A DNA stretch of 64,000 bases from Halorussus gelatinilyticus (GCF_023238445.1 NZ_CP096658.1:1674001-1738000); one strand, 5' to 3'; counted from the stretch's first letter, positions 26,711-36,264 are shown. Numbers and translations: made by a program. Notes: generated by a model not told the origin, from the letters alone.

Positions 26711-26884
26711 GGAGGGCGAGTCGGTCGAACCGTGTAGACTACCGGTAGCTCTCTATTTCGGCGGCTCCGGCTGAGTCGCCGTGTCGTCCGCGATTTCGGT
26801 CGAACTCGACTCCTGTCGGCGTCGTGAGGGGCCACAACTGATACCTGAGTCAGGCCCCGACAACGCCAGCGGGGGACGAAAAGC

Positions 26885-28075
26885 ATGACCGACGGCGGGA
26901 GCGATTCGATTCGCGACCAGATGGAGGACGCGACGTCCGAGGGGGTAACGGCACTGCAGGACCGCACCGCGGAGTTCGAGGCGCTACTCGACCAATCGCG
27001 CGAGAACCGGGTCAAACAGTGGGTCCTGCTGACGGGGAGCAGGTCGGTCGTCGCGGGCGGACTCCTCGTCGTGGTCTTCCTCGTGCTGATCGGCCTCGGC
27101 GTACTCGATCGGGTGAACATGCGACAGTTGCTCATCAACACGACCACCGTGCAAACGCTGTTCAGTTCCCTGCTGAGCGGAGCAATTCTCCTCGTCTCCA
27201 TCGTCGTCTCGATCAATTCGGTCGTTCTCTCCCAAGAGATAACCTCGCTCGAAGAGCAGGAGGAACGGATCGACGCGTCGATGGCGTACCGAGAGCGGAT
27301 CGAGGACGTCGTCGAAACGGATGTCAGTCCGACTCGGCCGGCGAAGTTCCTGCAAATCATCCTCCAGTCGCTCGCAACCCAAACGAAGCGCCTCGCGGAG
27401 ATTGCAGCAGACAGCTCGAATCCGGCGTTTCGGGCCGATGTCGAGCAGTTCGCGAAGCAACTCGTCCGGGACGCGAAGCGGTCGGCCACCACGTTGGACG
27501 GCACCCAGTTCGGGAGCGCCAGAGTGCTGCTAGCCGGGCTGAACTACGACTACTCGTGGCAGTTGAACGCCGCCCGGCAACTCCAGTCGGAGTACGCCGA
27601 GTCGCTCTCGGACGAGGAAGCGGCGGTGATAGGAAACCTGATAGACACGCTCAAACTCTTCGCGACGGGGCAATCGTACTTCAATTCGCTGTACTACAAA
27701 CGAGAGCTGGCCCGGCTCTCGAACACGCTGCTCTACGTGTCGCTCCCGGTGATTATCATCACGTCCTACGTGCTGTTGGCCCTCGACGCGAAGCAGTTTC
27801 CCGACGTGTCGGTGTTCGGTCTCTCTCCGATTTTGATCGTGATTAGCACCGCGTACACGATCGCACTCGCCCCGTATCTCGTCCTCACGGTCTACGTGGT
27901 GCGGGCGGGGACGGTGACGCTTCGAACGCTCGCCGCGGGCCCGTTCATTCTTCAGAAGATGACCGGTGGGGACGAAGGCGCGTGGGAGGTGAGCGTAGAC
28001 ACGCGCGACTGGGAGATTCCGGACTTTACTGCCGACGCTGAGGGCAACATCCACGGCCCCTCCAACGACGATTAA
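26885..28075 (+). CDS. membrane protein with two pairs of helices, unknown family
   Basis: A 396-residue protein. Helix pairs lie near residues 53-75 and 90-112, and 282-305 and 315-345. The roughly 170 residues between the pairs are predicted soluble and mostly helical, with EQEERIDASMAYRERIEDV and a long region rich in Ser, Ala and Arg. No catalytic motif is visible. Codon use is a little less GC-biased than that of the neighbours. It has its own transcript, after a 174-base gap. Confidence 0.72.
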   Translation: MTDGGSDSIRDQMEDATSEGVTALQDRTAEFEALLDQSRENRVKQWVLLTGSRSVVAGGLLVVVFLVLIGLGVLDRVNMRQLLINTTTVQTLFSSLLSGAILLVSIVVSINSVVLSQEITSLEEQEERIDASMAYRERIEDVVETDVSPTRPAKFLQIILQSLATQTKRLAEIAADSSNPAFRADVEQFAKQLVRDAKRSATTLDGTQFGSARVLLAGLNYDYSWQLNAARQLQSEYAESLSDEEAAVIGNLIDTLKLFATGQSYFNSLYYKRELARLSNTLLYVSLPVIIITSYVLLALDAKQFPDVSVFGLSPILIVISTAYTIALAPYLVLTVYVVRAGTVTLRTLAAGPFILQKMTGGDEGAWEVSVDTRDWEIPDFTADAEGNIHGPSNDD

Positions 28076-28192
28076 CGCGGACGCCTCGTCGGTGAATCGC
28101 TCGGCGACGGCGAGAGTCGGTCCGTGACGGGGGAGGGTGTGTTTCACGCTCCGCGTCTCACTGGCCGGTCTCGCAAAACGCCAGCGCTCCCG

Positions 28193-28198
28193 TTTATG
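28193..28198 (+). promoter_or_regulatory. TATA-like box of the DUF2270 gene
   Basis: TTTATG lies 24-29 bases before the ATG at 28222, which supports that start over an in-frame GTG 24 bases upstream. Confidence 0.5.
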
Positions 28199-28221
28199 TG
28201 ACGCGGACGCGTACTTACGGT

Positions 28222-28944
28222 ATGAGTGAGCCAGAGAGCGACGAGTTCGACCCGTCTGCGCCCGAGCAGCGCCAAATCGGGCGCGAGATGGTCGACGAGA
28301 GTACCGGGCTCGGGTCGGTGATGGCCCACTGCTACCGCGGAGAGATGGACCGCGTCACGACGTGGCGCCAGCGTCTCGACCAGACCACGACGTGGGCCGT
28401 GACGGTGATGGCGGCCATCCTGACGTGGGCGTTTTCGAGTTCCGGCAATCCCCACTACATTTTGCTCATCGGAATCGTGGTCGTCGCCGTCTTTCTCGGC
28501 GTCGAGGCGCGACGGTATCGAGACTACGACGTGTTCCGGTCGCGAGTGCGACTGATACAAGAGAACCTGTTCGCGAACGCGCTCGACCCGTCGCGCGACG
28601 TGGAGCGCAAGAACTGGCGAGCGGAGTTGAGTGCGGACTTCCGGGTACCGACCCTGAAAGTTTCACTCCAGGAAGCGCTCGCCAACCGGCTTCGACGCGT
28701 GTACCTCGCGCTGCTCGGCGTCTTGCTCGCTGCGTGGGGCTTTCGGATTACGGCGTTCACGCCGCCGGAGCAAACGTGGCTCGAAGCCGCTGGAATAGCC
28801 TACGTCCCCGGAACCGTCGTGGTCGCTCTCGTCGGTGCGTTTTACGCGATACTGGTCGGGATTGCGTCGTGGCCGCGAGAACGCCACGCCAAAGGGGAGT
28901 TCCGCGAAGGCGACCCCGACGACTGGAAGGAGACGAACCGGTAA
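28222..28944 (+). CDS. DUF2270 membrane protein
   Basis: A 240-residue protein. The DUF2270 hallmark is near residues 38-70: VMAHCYRGEMDRVTTWRQRL, followed by DQTTTWAVTVMAA. Two membrane helices follow each other (about 55-95); a cytosolic stretch with ARRYRDYDVFRSRVRLIQEN comes next, then two more helices near 150-215. The function of the family is unknown. The 2+2 helix plan is like that of the preceding gene, but no sequence similarity is obvious. Confidence 0.85.
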   Translation: MSEPESDEFDPSAPEQRQIGREMVDESTGLGSVMAHCYRGEMDRVTTWRQRLDQTTTWAVTVMAAILTWAFSSSGNPHYILLIGIVVVAVFLGVEARRYRDYDVFRSRVRLIQENLFANALDPSRDVERKNWRAELSADFRVPTLKVSLQEALANRLRRVYLALLGVLLAAWGFRITAFTPPEQTWLEAAGIAYVPGTVVVALVGAFYAILVGIASWPRERHAKGEFREGDPDDWKETNR

Positions 28945-29029
28945 ATTCGCGCTCGACATTATTCACAACGTTCACTGTCCGCGCCGCGGTATGACGCGCC
29001 GCGTTTTCTGCGACCCGAACCCCCCGACG

Positions 29030-29036
29030 TTTTATC
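29030..29036 (+). promoter_or_regulatory. TATA-like box of mutL
   Basis: TTTTATC lies 31-37 bases before the GTG start of mutL at 29067. Confidence 0.45.
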
Positions 29037-29066
29037 GGTGCCGGCCCACCAACAGCGTGACCAGAC

Positions 29067-31295
29067 GTGAGCCAGCGAATCACCCAGTTGGACGACGTGA
29101 CGGTCCGGCAAATCGCGGCCGGAGAGGTCGTCGAGCGCCCCGCCTCGGTCGTCAAGGAACTCGTCGAGAACAGCCTCGACGCCGACGCGAATCGCATCGA
29201 CGTGACCGTCGAATCGGGCGGCACCGACCGCATCGCGGTCAGCGACGACGGCATCGGGATGAGCGAGGCCGACCTCCGGGCCGCGGTCCGGGAACACACG
29301 ACGAGCAAAATCGAGGACGCCGCCGACCTCGACGCGGGCGTGACGACGCTGGGCTTCCGCGGCGAGGCGCTCCACACCATCGGCGCGGTCTCGCGGGTGA
29401 CGATAACGTCCAAACCCAGAGACGGCGAGGCCGGGCGCGGCACCGAACTCCGACTGGCGGGCGGCGAGGTCGAGTCGGTCGGTCCTGCGGGGTGCCCCGA
29501 GGGGACCACCGTCGAAGTCGCGGACCTGTTCTACAACACCCCCGCGCGCCGGAAGTACCTCAAGACGACGACCACCGAGTTCTCGCACGTCAACACGGTC
29601 GTCACGCGCTACGCGCTCGCCAACCCCGACGTGGCGGTGTCGCTGACCCACGACGGCCGGGAGGTGTTCGCCACGACCGGCCGCGGCGACCTCCGGTCGG
29701 CGCTCCTCTCGGTGTACGGCCGGGAGGTCGCCGAGTCGATGATTCGGGCGGACGGCGAGTCCGGAGCGGTCGCCGTCTCCGGCTACGTCAGCGACCCCGA
29801 GACGACCCGCAGCACCCGCGAGTACATGTCCACCTACGTTAACGGCCGGTACGTCAGTTCGCCGGTCGTCCGCGAGGCGGTCCTCTCGGCCTACGGCGGC
29901 CAACTCTCCGCGGAGCGCTACCCCTTCGCGGTCCTCTTCGTGGAGGTTCCCCCCAGCGAGGTGGACGTGAACGTTCACCCCAGAAAAATGGAGTGTCGGT
30001 GGTCCGACGAGAGCGCGGTGAAAGCGACCGTCGAGACCGCCGTCGAGGAGGCGCTGCTCGACCACGGTCTCGTGCGCTCGTCGGCCCCCAGAGGCCGGAG
30101 CGCGCCCGACGAGGCCAGCGTCGCGCCCGAGCGGACGACCGACGAGAGCGACGCCGGCGACCGTGATTCCGCGCCGGTAAGCGAGCAGACCGAACTGACG
30201 CTCGACGCCGAGGAGGGCGAGCGCGAGCAGTCCACGCTCGACGGCGCGGAGACGACGAGCGAGACCGCGGAGACGACCGACGCGACTCCGGCGGAGACGC
30301 GAGCGAGCGCCACCGGCGCGAGCGGACGCGACGCAGAGACGGGTGGCCGCGACGAGAATGGGGACGGTTCCGACGGGAACTCGATTGTCCCCGACGCGAG
30401 CGACAGGAAATCGACCCTCAACGCGGGCGACGGCAAACTGACTGCGAGCGATGGCGAATCGCCCGCCGATCCGCGCGATTCCACCGACCCGTCGGGTGCG
30501 GCGTCGGCCACCGGACCGGACGGTCCGGCGGCCGACCGCAAGTTCTCGGCTCCCACCGAGTCCGAGACGCTGGCGGGCGGGAGCGCCGCGGACCCGGCGT
30601 TCGATACGCTCCCGCGGATGCGAGTGCTGGGCCAGCTCCACGACACCTACGTCGTCGCCGAGACGCCCGACGGACTGGTGTTGGTGGACCAGCACGCCGC
30701 CGACGAGCGGGTCAACTACGAGCGATTGCGGGCCGAGTTCGAGGACGACGCGACCACCCAGATGCTCGCCCGACCGGTCGAACTGGAACTCACGGCGGGC
30801 GAGGCCGCGGTCTTCGACGAGTACCGCGAGGCGCTGGAGCGACTGGGCTTCCGCGCCGAGCGAGTGACCGAGAGCGAGGACGGCGGGGCGGATGCGGTCG
30901 GCGATGGCGAAGGCACGGACGCCGCGGATTCGGCGGCCGACCGTCGGGTCCGCGTCCGGACCGCGCCGACCGTGCTGGACGAGACGCTGGACCCCGCGCT
31001 ACTGCGCGACGCGCTCGGCGAGTTCGTCTCGACCGACCCCGACGACCGCGGCGACACCGTGGACGCCGTGGCCGACGACCTGCTCGCGGACTTGGCGTGC
31101 TACCCCTCGATTACGGGCAACACCTCCCTGCGCGAGGGGTCGGTCGTGGAACTGCTCGGGGCACTGGACGACTGCGAGAACCCCTACGCCTGCCCGCACG
31201 GCCGACCCGTCGTCGTCGAGTTCGGCGAGGGGGAAATCGAAGACCGGTTCGAGCGCGACTATCCGGGCCACGCCGGTCGGCGCGGAGAGGAGTGA
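29067..31295 (+). CDS. mutL: DNA mismatch repair protein MutL (endonuclease type)
   Basis: A 742-residue MutL from a GTG start. The GHKL ATPase has VKELVENSLDADA, DDGIGM and GFRGEAL within the first 110 residues. A long low-complexity acidic linker spans about 345-510. The C-terminal domain carries the nuclease motif DQHAADERVNYE (about 540), matching the DQHAxxExxxxE consensus, and the metal-site partner CPHGRPV near the end. It should therefore nick DNA during mismatch repair. Its partner mutS is 12 kb upstream. Confidence 0.95.
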   Translation: MSQRITQLDDVTVRQIAAGEVVERPASVVKELVENSLDADANRIDVTVESGGTDRIAVSDDGIGMSEADLRAAVREHTTSKIEDAADLDAGVTTLGFRGEALHTIGAVSRVTITSKPRDGEAGRGTELRLAGGEVESVGPAGCPEGTTVEVADLFYNTPARRKYLKTTTTEFSHVNTVVTRYALANPDVAVSLTHDGREVFATTGRGDLRSALLSVYGREVAESMIRADGESGAVAVSGYVSDPETTRSTREYMSTYVNGRYVSSPVVREAVLSAYGGQLSAERYPFAVLFVEVPPSEVDVNVHPRKMECRWSDESAVKATVETAVEEALLDHGLVRSSAPRGRSAPDEASVAPERTTDESDAGDRDSAPVSEQTELTLDAEEGEREQSTLDGAETTSETAETTDATPAETRASATGASGRDAETGGRDENGDGSDGNSIVPDASDRKSTLNAGDGKLTASDGESPADPRDSTDPSGAASATGPDGPAADRKFSAPTESETLAGGSAADPAFDTLPRMRVLGQLHDTYVVAETPDGLVLVDQHAADERVNYERLRAEFEDDATTQMLARPVELELTAGEAAVFDEYREALERLGFRAERVTESEDGGADAVGDGEGTDAADSAADRRVRVRTAPTVLDETLDPALLRDALGEFVSTDPDDRGDTVDAVADDLLADLACYPSITGNTSLREGSVVELLGALDDCENPYACPHGRPVVVEFGEGEIEDRFERDYPGHAGRRGEE

Positions 31296-31388
31296 CCGCG
31301 CCCGAATTGGCGGGTACCGACCGAGAGCGACGCTACGCCCCGGCTCGGCGGCCGAACGACACTTGGGAACTCACGTGTCACGGCGGGT

Positions 31389-32442
31389 ATGGGTGCAGAG
31401 GAATCCGAACGGTGTGGCTACCGGCTAGAACTGGGCGGGACGGAGATCGGAAGCGCCGCCGACCCGTGCCATCGACCGACGTGGGAGGACGAAGACAGGT
31501 GCATCTGGCACGCTCAGGTGGAGGGGAAGAAACGGGAGCGACTCGAAGACGCCGACCCGGCGTCGCAGGACGAAATCGACGGGGCGTACCTCCGGAACGC
31601 CTCGCTCGGTAGCGTCGATTGGTTCGCCGACACCTCGATGGTCGGGGCGGACTTCACCGGTGCGAACCTGATGGGGACCGACTTCTCCGGCGCGAACCTG
31701 ACCTTGACGAGACTGACGGACGCAACCGCCCTCGGTGCCGACTTCACAGGGTCGAACCTCGAAGGGGCGATTCTCACGAACGCCGACTTTCCGTCGGGCG
31801 ACGCTCGAACACGCTCGCCTCCACGAGACGGTACTCACCGACATGCACATGGGGGGCGGAACGAAGATGGGCGGGGTCTCCATCTACGACCGCGAACAGG
31901 CACCACCGGACCTGATAGACGAGCAACCGCTGGAAGCGGCGGCGTGGGTGTATCGACAACTTCAAGCGCTGTATCAGGACAACGCGTTGCCGGAGTTGGC
32001 CCGCCGGAGCTACTACATGGAGCGAGACGCTCGGCGGCGTCACGCGTGGCAGCAGTCCGACTACAAGGAGGCGGTCAAGTGGGAGCTATCCCGGTGGGTG
32101 ATGCGGTACGGCGAGAGTCCCTATCGGGTGTTGCTCACGTCGCTCGTCGTGGTCGTCGTGGCCGCGCTCCTGTTCCCGCTCACGGGCGGTATTCAGGAGA
32201 TTCAGGCCGGCCGCCCGGTCACCTACTCCATCGAGAATCCGGACGAAGCGCCGTGGTGGTGGATCGGGAGAGTGCTGTTCAAGAGCCTCTACTTCAGCGT
32301 CGTCACGTTCGCCACGCTCGGGTTGGGCGACATCCAGCCCATCGGCTCGTTCGCCCGACTCGTCGCCGGTATCGAGTCGATTCTCGGGTCGCTCCTCGCG
32401 GCGCTGTTGGTGTTCGTCCTCGCCCGAATCGTGACGTGGTGA
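31389..32442 (+). pseudogene. pentapeptide-repeat ion channel gene interrupted by a +1 frameshift
   Basis: Two frames together encode about 350 residues. The first (from 31389) has a Cys/His-rich start (ERCGYRL, PCHRPTW, CIWH) and pentapeptide repeats such as ADFTGANLMGTDFSGANL. It loses sense after NADF at 31788-31791, where a TTT run seems to carry one extra base. The second frame continues the repeats (RRATLEHARLHETVLTDMHM), then a helical part, a membrane helix and a two-helix channel pore with filter TLGLGD. This is a natural frameshift, a sequencing error or rarely a programmed shift. Confidence 0.8.
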
Positions 32443-32496
32443 GGGGCCGCTCGGCGGTGTTCGCCGAACGCCGCCGACGGGGAGCGGACCGATTCG

Positions 32497-33819
32497 TCAG
32501 GCCCGGTTCTGCGCCGCCTCGATGGCCTGCTCCAGGTCGGCGACGATGTCGGCCACGTCCTCGATGCCGACCGAGAGGCGAACGAGGTCCGGCGTCGTCC
32601 CGCTGGCCAACTGCTCTTCCTCGGTGAGTTGCTGGTGGGTCGTGCTGGCGGGGTGGATGACCAGCGTCTTCGCGTCGCCGACGTTCGCCAGCAGACTCGC
32701 CAACTCGGTCTCCTCGGTCACGGCGCGGCCGGCCTCGTAGCCGCCCTCCAGTCCGAAGGTAATCATGCCGCCGTAGCCGCCGTCGAGGTACTTCTTCGCG
32801 TTCTCGTGAGTCTCGTGGCTTTCCAGTCCGGGGTAGTTGACCCACGCCACGTCGTCGTGGTCGTCGAGGAAGCGGGCGACTTCCAGCGCGTTCTCGGAGT
32901 GGCGCTCGACGCGGAGGGGCATCGATTCGAGTTTCTGGAGCGTGACCCACGCGTCGAACGGCGACTGCTGGTTACCCAAGTCCCGGAGGCCCCGAGCGCG
33001 GGCGGCGTAGGCGAAGGCGGCGTCGCCGAACCGCTCTTGGAAGTTGACGCCGTGGTACGCGGGGTTCTCGGCGGCGATTTCGGGGTAGTCGTCGGCGTCC
33101 CAGTCGAAGGTCCCGCCGTCCACGAGCGCGCCGCCGACGGTCGAACCGCTCCCGTGGAGCCACTTCGTCGTGGAGTGCCAGACGAGGTCGGCGCCGTGGT
33201 CGATGGGGTTGCAGAGGTACGGCGTGGCGAACGTGTTGTCCACGAACAGGGGCACGTCGTGGTCGTGGGCGATGTCCGCGACGCGCTCGATGTCGGGCGT
33301 GACGAGCGCGGGGTTGCCGACGGTTTCGAGGTGGACGAACGCGGTGTCGTCGTCGATGGCCTCCTCGTAGGCCTCGTAGTCGAGGGTGTCCACGAACTTG
33401 GCGTCTACTCCCCGGCGCGGCGCGGTGTGGGTGAAGTAGGTGTAGGTGCCGCCGTACAGCGACGAGGCCGTGACCACGTTGTCGCCGACCGAGGCCAGCA
33501 GGAACGTGGCCAAATCGAGCGCGGCCATCCCGCTGGACGTGGCGAGCGCGGCGACGCCGCCCTCCAGGGTCGCCAGTCGCTCTTCGAGCGTCGCGTTCGT
33601 CGGGTTGGTGAGCCTGCTGTAGATGTTGCCGGGTTCTTCGAGCGCGAACAGCGACGCGGCGTGGTCGGCGTCGTCGAAGACGTACGAGGTGGTCTGGTAG
33701 ATGGGCGGCGCGCGCGACCCCGTGGCGGAGTCGGGTTCCTGGCCCGCGTGGACGCTGTCGGTGTGAATGCCGCTGTCGCTGGAGACGCCGCGGTCTCCGG
33801 AGTCGTCGGAGTCGGTCAT
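32497..33819 (-). CDS. O-acetylhomoserine aminocarboxypropyltransferase/cysteine synthase-type enzyme
   Basis: A 440-residue PLP enzyme of the Cys/Met metabolism family, made from the ATG at 33819 (MTDSDDSGDRG). Motifs include RLTNPTNATLEERLA, ATSSGMAALDL, the PLP-binding DNTFATPYLCNP and HSTTKWLHGSG with the Schiff-base Lys near 218. The length and C-terminal SVGIEDVADIVADLEQA match MetY-type sulfhydrylases, which make homocysteine from O-acetylhomoserine and sulfide. No acetyltransferase gene is adjacent, so the exact substrate is open. Confidence 0.9.
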   Translation of the reverse strand: MTDSDDSGDRGVSSDSGIHTDSVHAGQEPDSATGSRAPPIYQTTSYVFDDADHAASLFALEEPGNIYSRLTNPTNATLEERLATLEGGVAALATSSGMAALDLATFLLASVGDNVVTASSLYGGTYTYFTHTAPRRGVDAKFVDTLDYEAYEEAIDDDTAFVHLETVGNPALVTPDIERVADIAHDHDVPLFVDNTFATPYLCNPIDHGADLVWHSTTKWLHGSGSTVGGALVDGGTFDWDADDYPEIAAENPAYHGVNFQERFGDAAFAYAARARGLRDLGNQQSPFDAWVTLQKLESMPLRVERHSENALEVARFLDDHDDVAWVNYPGLESHETHENAKKYLDGGYGGMITFGLEGGYEAGRAVTEETELASLLANVGDAKTLVIHPASTTHQQLTEEEQLASGTTPDLVRLSVGIEDVADIVADLEQAIEAAQNRA

Positions 33820-33910
33820 GGTCGTTTCTGACGACGTAGGCCACCGTCTTAGGTCGGCGGGTGGTCGCAAGTTCTGCTTCGGGGCCGCGACTCCGGCAAA
33901 CGCCCGGTCG

Positions 33911-33940
33911 CCGAGGCGCAGTCCGCGGACTGCGCCTCGG
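33911..33940. terminator. 30-bp perfect palindrome downstream of the Sir2 gene
   Basis: CCGAGGCGCAGTCCG is followed directly by its reverse complement. It lies 6 bases past the Sir2 stop codon (minus strand), and short flanking GGTCG / CGACC sequences extend the stem. It is probably a transcript-end hairpin for the Sir2 gene. Confidence 0.55.
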
Positions 33941-33946
33941 GCGACC

Positions 33947-34711
33947 CTACTCCCCGACCGCCTCGCGGAGCGCGGGCAGGACCTCGGTCACGTCCGCGCG
34001 GAACACGTAGTCGGCCCGCGAGTCGAGCGGCGTCTCCTCCAGATTGACCAGAATCAGGGTCGCGCCGGTCTCGGCGGCCTCGGCGGGGAGCGACGCGGCG
34101 GGTTCGACCGTGAGCGACGACCCGGCGACCACCATCGCGTCGCTGTCGGCCGCGAGGTCTCGGGCGCGGGCCAGCGCACCGCGGGGCAGTTGCTCGCCGA
34201 AGAGGACGGCGTCGGGCTTGAGCGCGCCGTCGCAGACGTCACACCGGGGCGGCAGGTCGCCCGACTCGGCGCGCTCGCGGGCGTCGTCGGCCGAGGTCGT
34301 CCACCCGCAGTTCCGGCAGGTTGCGCGCCGGGCGTTGCCGTGGAGTTCGACGGTCTCCTCGGCCCCCGCCTCCTGATGCAGGCCGTCGATGTTCTGCGTG
34401 ACGAGCGCGTCGAGGTGGCCCGCGGCCGAGAGGTCGGCGAGCGCGTCGTGGGCGGGGTTCGGTTCGACGTCGGCGTCAAGCAGGTCCGCCCGGAGGTCGA
34501 GCCAGTCGGCCCAGAACGCGCCGGGTTCCCGCCGGAAGCGCCACACGTCGAAGGCGTCGGGGTCGTACTCCGACCAGACGCCGTCCTCGCCGCGGAACGG
34601 CGGGACGCCGGAGGGCGCGCTCACGCCCGCGCCGGTCAGCGCGAGGGCGGCGTCCGCGGCCCGGAGGTCGCTGGCGGCCGCGTCGATTCGGTCCGTGTCG
34701 GGGTGAGCCAT
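33947..34711 (-). CDS. Sir2-family NAD-dependent protein deacylase
   Basis: A 254-residue sirtuin from the ATG at 34711. The NAD site is TGAGVSAPSGVPPFRG; the catalytic part is TQNIDGLHQEAG with the His in VELHGNA; the zinc site has CRNCGW and CDVCDG; GSSLTVEPAA closes the Rossmann fold. It removes acyl groups from lysines; archaeal targets include the chromatin protein Alba in other archaea. The residues AxxR/Y for desuccinylase activity are not seen, so deacetylation is most likely. Confidence 0.92.
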   Translation of the reverse strand: MAHPDTDRIDAAASDLRAADAALALTGAGVSAPSGVPPFRGEDGVWSEYDPDAFDVWRFRREPGAFWADWLDLRADLLDADVEPNPAHDALADLSAAGHLDALVTQNIDGLHQEAGAEETVELHGNARRATCRNCGWTTSADDARERAESGDLPPRCDVCDGALKPDAVLFGEQLPRGALARARDLAADSDAMVVAGSSLTVEPAASLPAEAAETGATLILVNLEETPLDSRADYVFRADVTEVLPALREAVGE

Positions 34712-34787
34712 GTCCGAGTGGTGGCGGTCGGCGGCCAAAAACTCGCCGACAGCGCGGACGAACGTCAGCTATCCGACAGCGCCGGTC

Positions 34788-34815
34788 GGCGGTCGGCGTT
34801 CGGCGGTCGGCGTTC
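34788..34815. repeat. tandem repeat, two exact 14-bp units
   Basis: GGCGGTCGGCGTTC occurs twice in direct succession (34788-34801 and 34802-34815) in the gap between the SDR gene and the Sir2 start. It is probably slippage in GC-rich spacer DNA. Confidence 0.6.
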
Positions 34816-34851
34816 GACGTTGGACGGCACAGGCGATAGCGACCCGGCCTC

Positions 34852-35826
34852 TCAGTCCGCGGTCGCCGAGCGTTCGAGGTCGTAGGTCACGCCGGTCAAC
34901 TCCTCGGAGACCCGCCAGAGTCGCTCGGCGCGGTTCCGGTCGTAGGAGATTTCGCTCGACCGCTGGATTTCGGGTGAGCCGCGCATGCCGAACAGACCGC
35001 CGGGTCCGACGTACTCCCCGCCGTCGATTTCGGGCGCGGTCGCGGCGTAGAGCATCGGGAGCGCGCCGTCCTCGGCGGACTGGGCGAAGACGGCGTTTGC
35101 GGCCTTCATCGCCCAGAGCCGGACGGTCGAACCGCTCATCTCCGGGCCGCGCCGTTGGAGGTTCGTGGCGGCGTAGCCGGGGTGACAGGCCACGCTGGCG
35201 ACCTCGGCGTCGGCGTCGTCGAGGCGGCGCTGGAGTTCGTAGGCGAACAGCACGTTCGCCAGTTTGCTCTGGGCGTAGGCGTCCCACTCGTCGTAGGAGT
35301 CCTCGTGGTGGAGGTCCCGGAAATCCACGTCGCCGCGCTCGTGGACGCCGCTGCTCTGGGTCACGACGCGCGTCCGGCCGGCGGTGTTCAACAGCGCGTC
35401 GAGCAGGTGGCCGGTCAGCGCGAAGTGGCCGAGGTGGTTGACGCCGAACTGCATCTCGAAGCCCTCGGCGGTCTCCCGGCGGGGAATCGCCATCACGCCG
35501 GCGTTGTTGCAGAGGACGTGGAGTTCGTCGTGGGCCGCGCGGAACTCGTCGGCGAACGCTCGAACCGAGTCCAAGTCCGCCAAGTCGAGTTCGGCGACTT
35601 CGAGCGACCCGCGGGCGCTCCCGCCGGCGTCCTCGGTGCGGATGCGGCGCTTGGCCGCCTCGCCGCGCTCCTCGCTCCGGCAGGCCATGACGACGTGTGC
35701 GCCCTGCCGGGCGAACGCGCGGGTCGCCTCGTAGCCGAGTCCGCTGTTCGCGCCCGTGACGACCACGACGCGGTCGTCCATCTCGGGCATCCGGGCCGCC
35801 GTCCACTCGCCGCGGTTCCGTGCCAT
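34852..35826 (-). CDS. short-chain dehydrogenase/reductase
   Basis: A 324-residue SDR of the retinol-dehydrogenase/protochlorophyllide-reductase-like branch. The NAD(P) motif is VTGANSGLGYEATRAF, followed by MACRSEERGE. NNAGVMA, VVTQSSGVHERG with the catalytic Ser, and AYAQSKLAN with the catalytic Tyr and Lys are intact. The substrate cannot be told. The start is at 35826; an internal ATG 36 bases downstream is also possible. Confidence 0.9.
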   Translation of the reverse strand: MARNRGEWTAARMPEMDDRVVVVTGANSGLGYEATRAFARQGAHVVMACRSEERGEAAKRRIRTEDAGGSARGSLEVAELDLADLDSVRAFADEFRAAHDELHVLCNNAGVMAIPRRETAEGFEMQFGVNHLGHFALTGHLLDALLNTAGRTRVVTQSSGVHERGDVDFRDLHHEDSYDEWDAYAQSKLANVLFAYELQRRLDDADAEVASVACHPGYAATNLQRRGPEMSGSTVRLWAMKAANAVFAQSAEDGALPMLYAATAPEIDGGEYVGPGGLFGMRGSPEIQRSSEISYDRNRAERLWRVSEELTGVTYDLERSATAD

Positions 35827-35945
35827 GCACCAGCGTACGGGTGGGAGTTACTGAAAGGCATCGCCGCGACGGTCCCCCGGCGAGCCGGGGAACCGCCGCG
35901 TCGCCGTCCGGGGCGACGGGGAGGCGTAGCGAGGCGAGGCGTGGT

Positions 35946-35987
35946 GCGAGGAGTGACCGCGGGCGAGCGAGGAGTGACCGCGGGCGA
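35946..35987. repeat. tandem repeat, two exact 21-bp units
   Basis: The 21-base unit beginning GCGAGGAGTGACC occurs at 35946-35966 and 35967-35987, just beyond the stop of the zinc-ribbon gene. The flanking 40 bases are built of similar GCGAGG blocks. Confidence 0.6.
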
Positions 35988-36001
35988 GGTGTGACGACCG
36001 A

Positions 36002-36160
36002 CTACTCTTGGCGTCTCACGACGAAGCCGCGACACTCCGGGCAGACGACCACCGCGCGCTCGTCGAATCTGGCACCGCAGAGCGTGCAGACGTACCTCCC
36101 TCCGTCGTCGGCTCCGCCGCTCCGTCGTCGCCGCTCGGCGAGTCGTCGAAAGAGTCTCAC
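36002..36160 (-). CDS. zinc-ribbon microprotein
   Basis: A 52-residue reading frame starting at a GTG (36160; GTG at 36181 is an alternative). A basic N-terminus (RLFRRLAERRRRSGG) is followed by a two-knuckle zinc ribbon: YVCTLCGARFDE and VVVCPECRGFVV, two CxxC pairs 13 residues apart. Small zinc-finger proteins of this type are abundant in haloarchaea and several affect regulation or biofilm formation. The coding sense is supported by the exact CxxC spacing. Confidence 0.65.
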   Translation of the reverse strand: MRLFRRLAERRRRSGGADDGGRYVCTLCGARFDERAVVVCPECRGFVVRRQE

Positions 36161-36264
36161 GCGTGGACCGAGGCGACCCACGGGGAAAGCGATTACTGAC
36201 GAGCGCCGACCTGTCCGCCGGCTGGCAATTTGAGCTACTGGCGACTAATGTGACGACCCGCGCG

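Noticed and set aside
13962-31295. A mutS-mutL operon
   Set aside because: Both genes are on the plus strand but are separated by 12 kb containing several transcription units with their own promoters.
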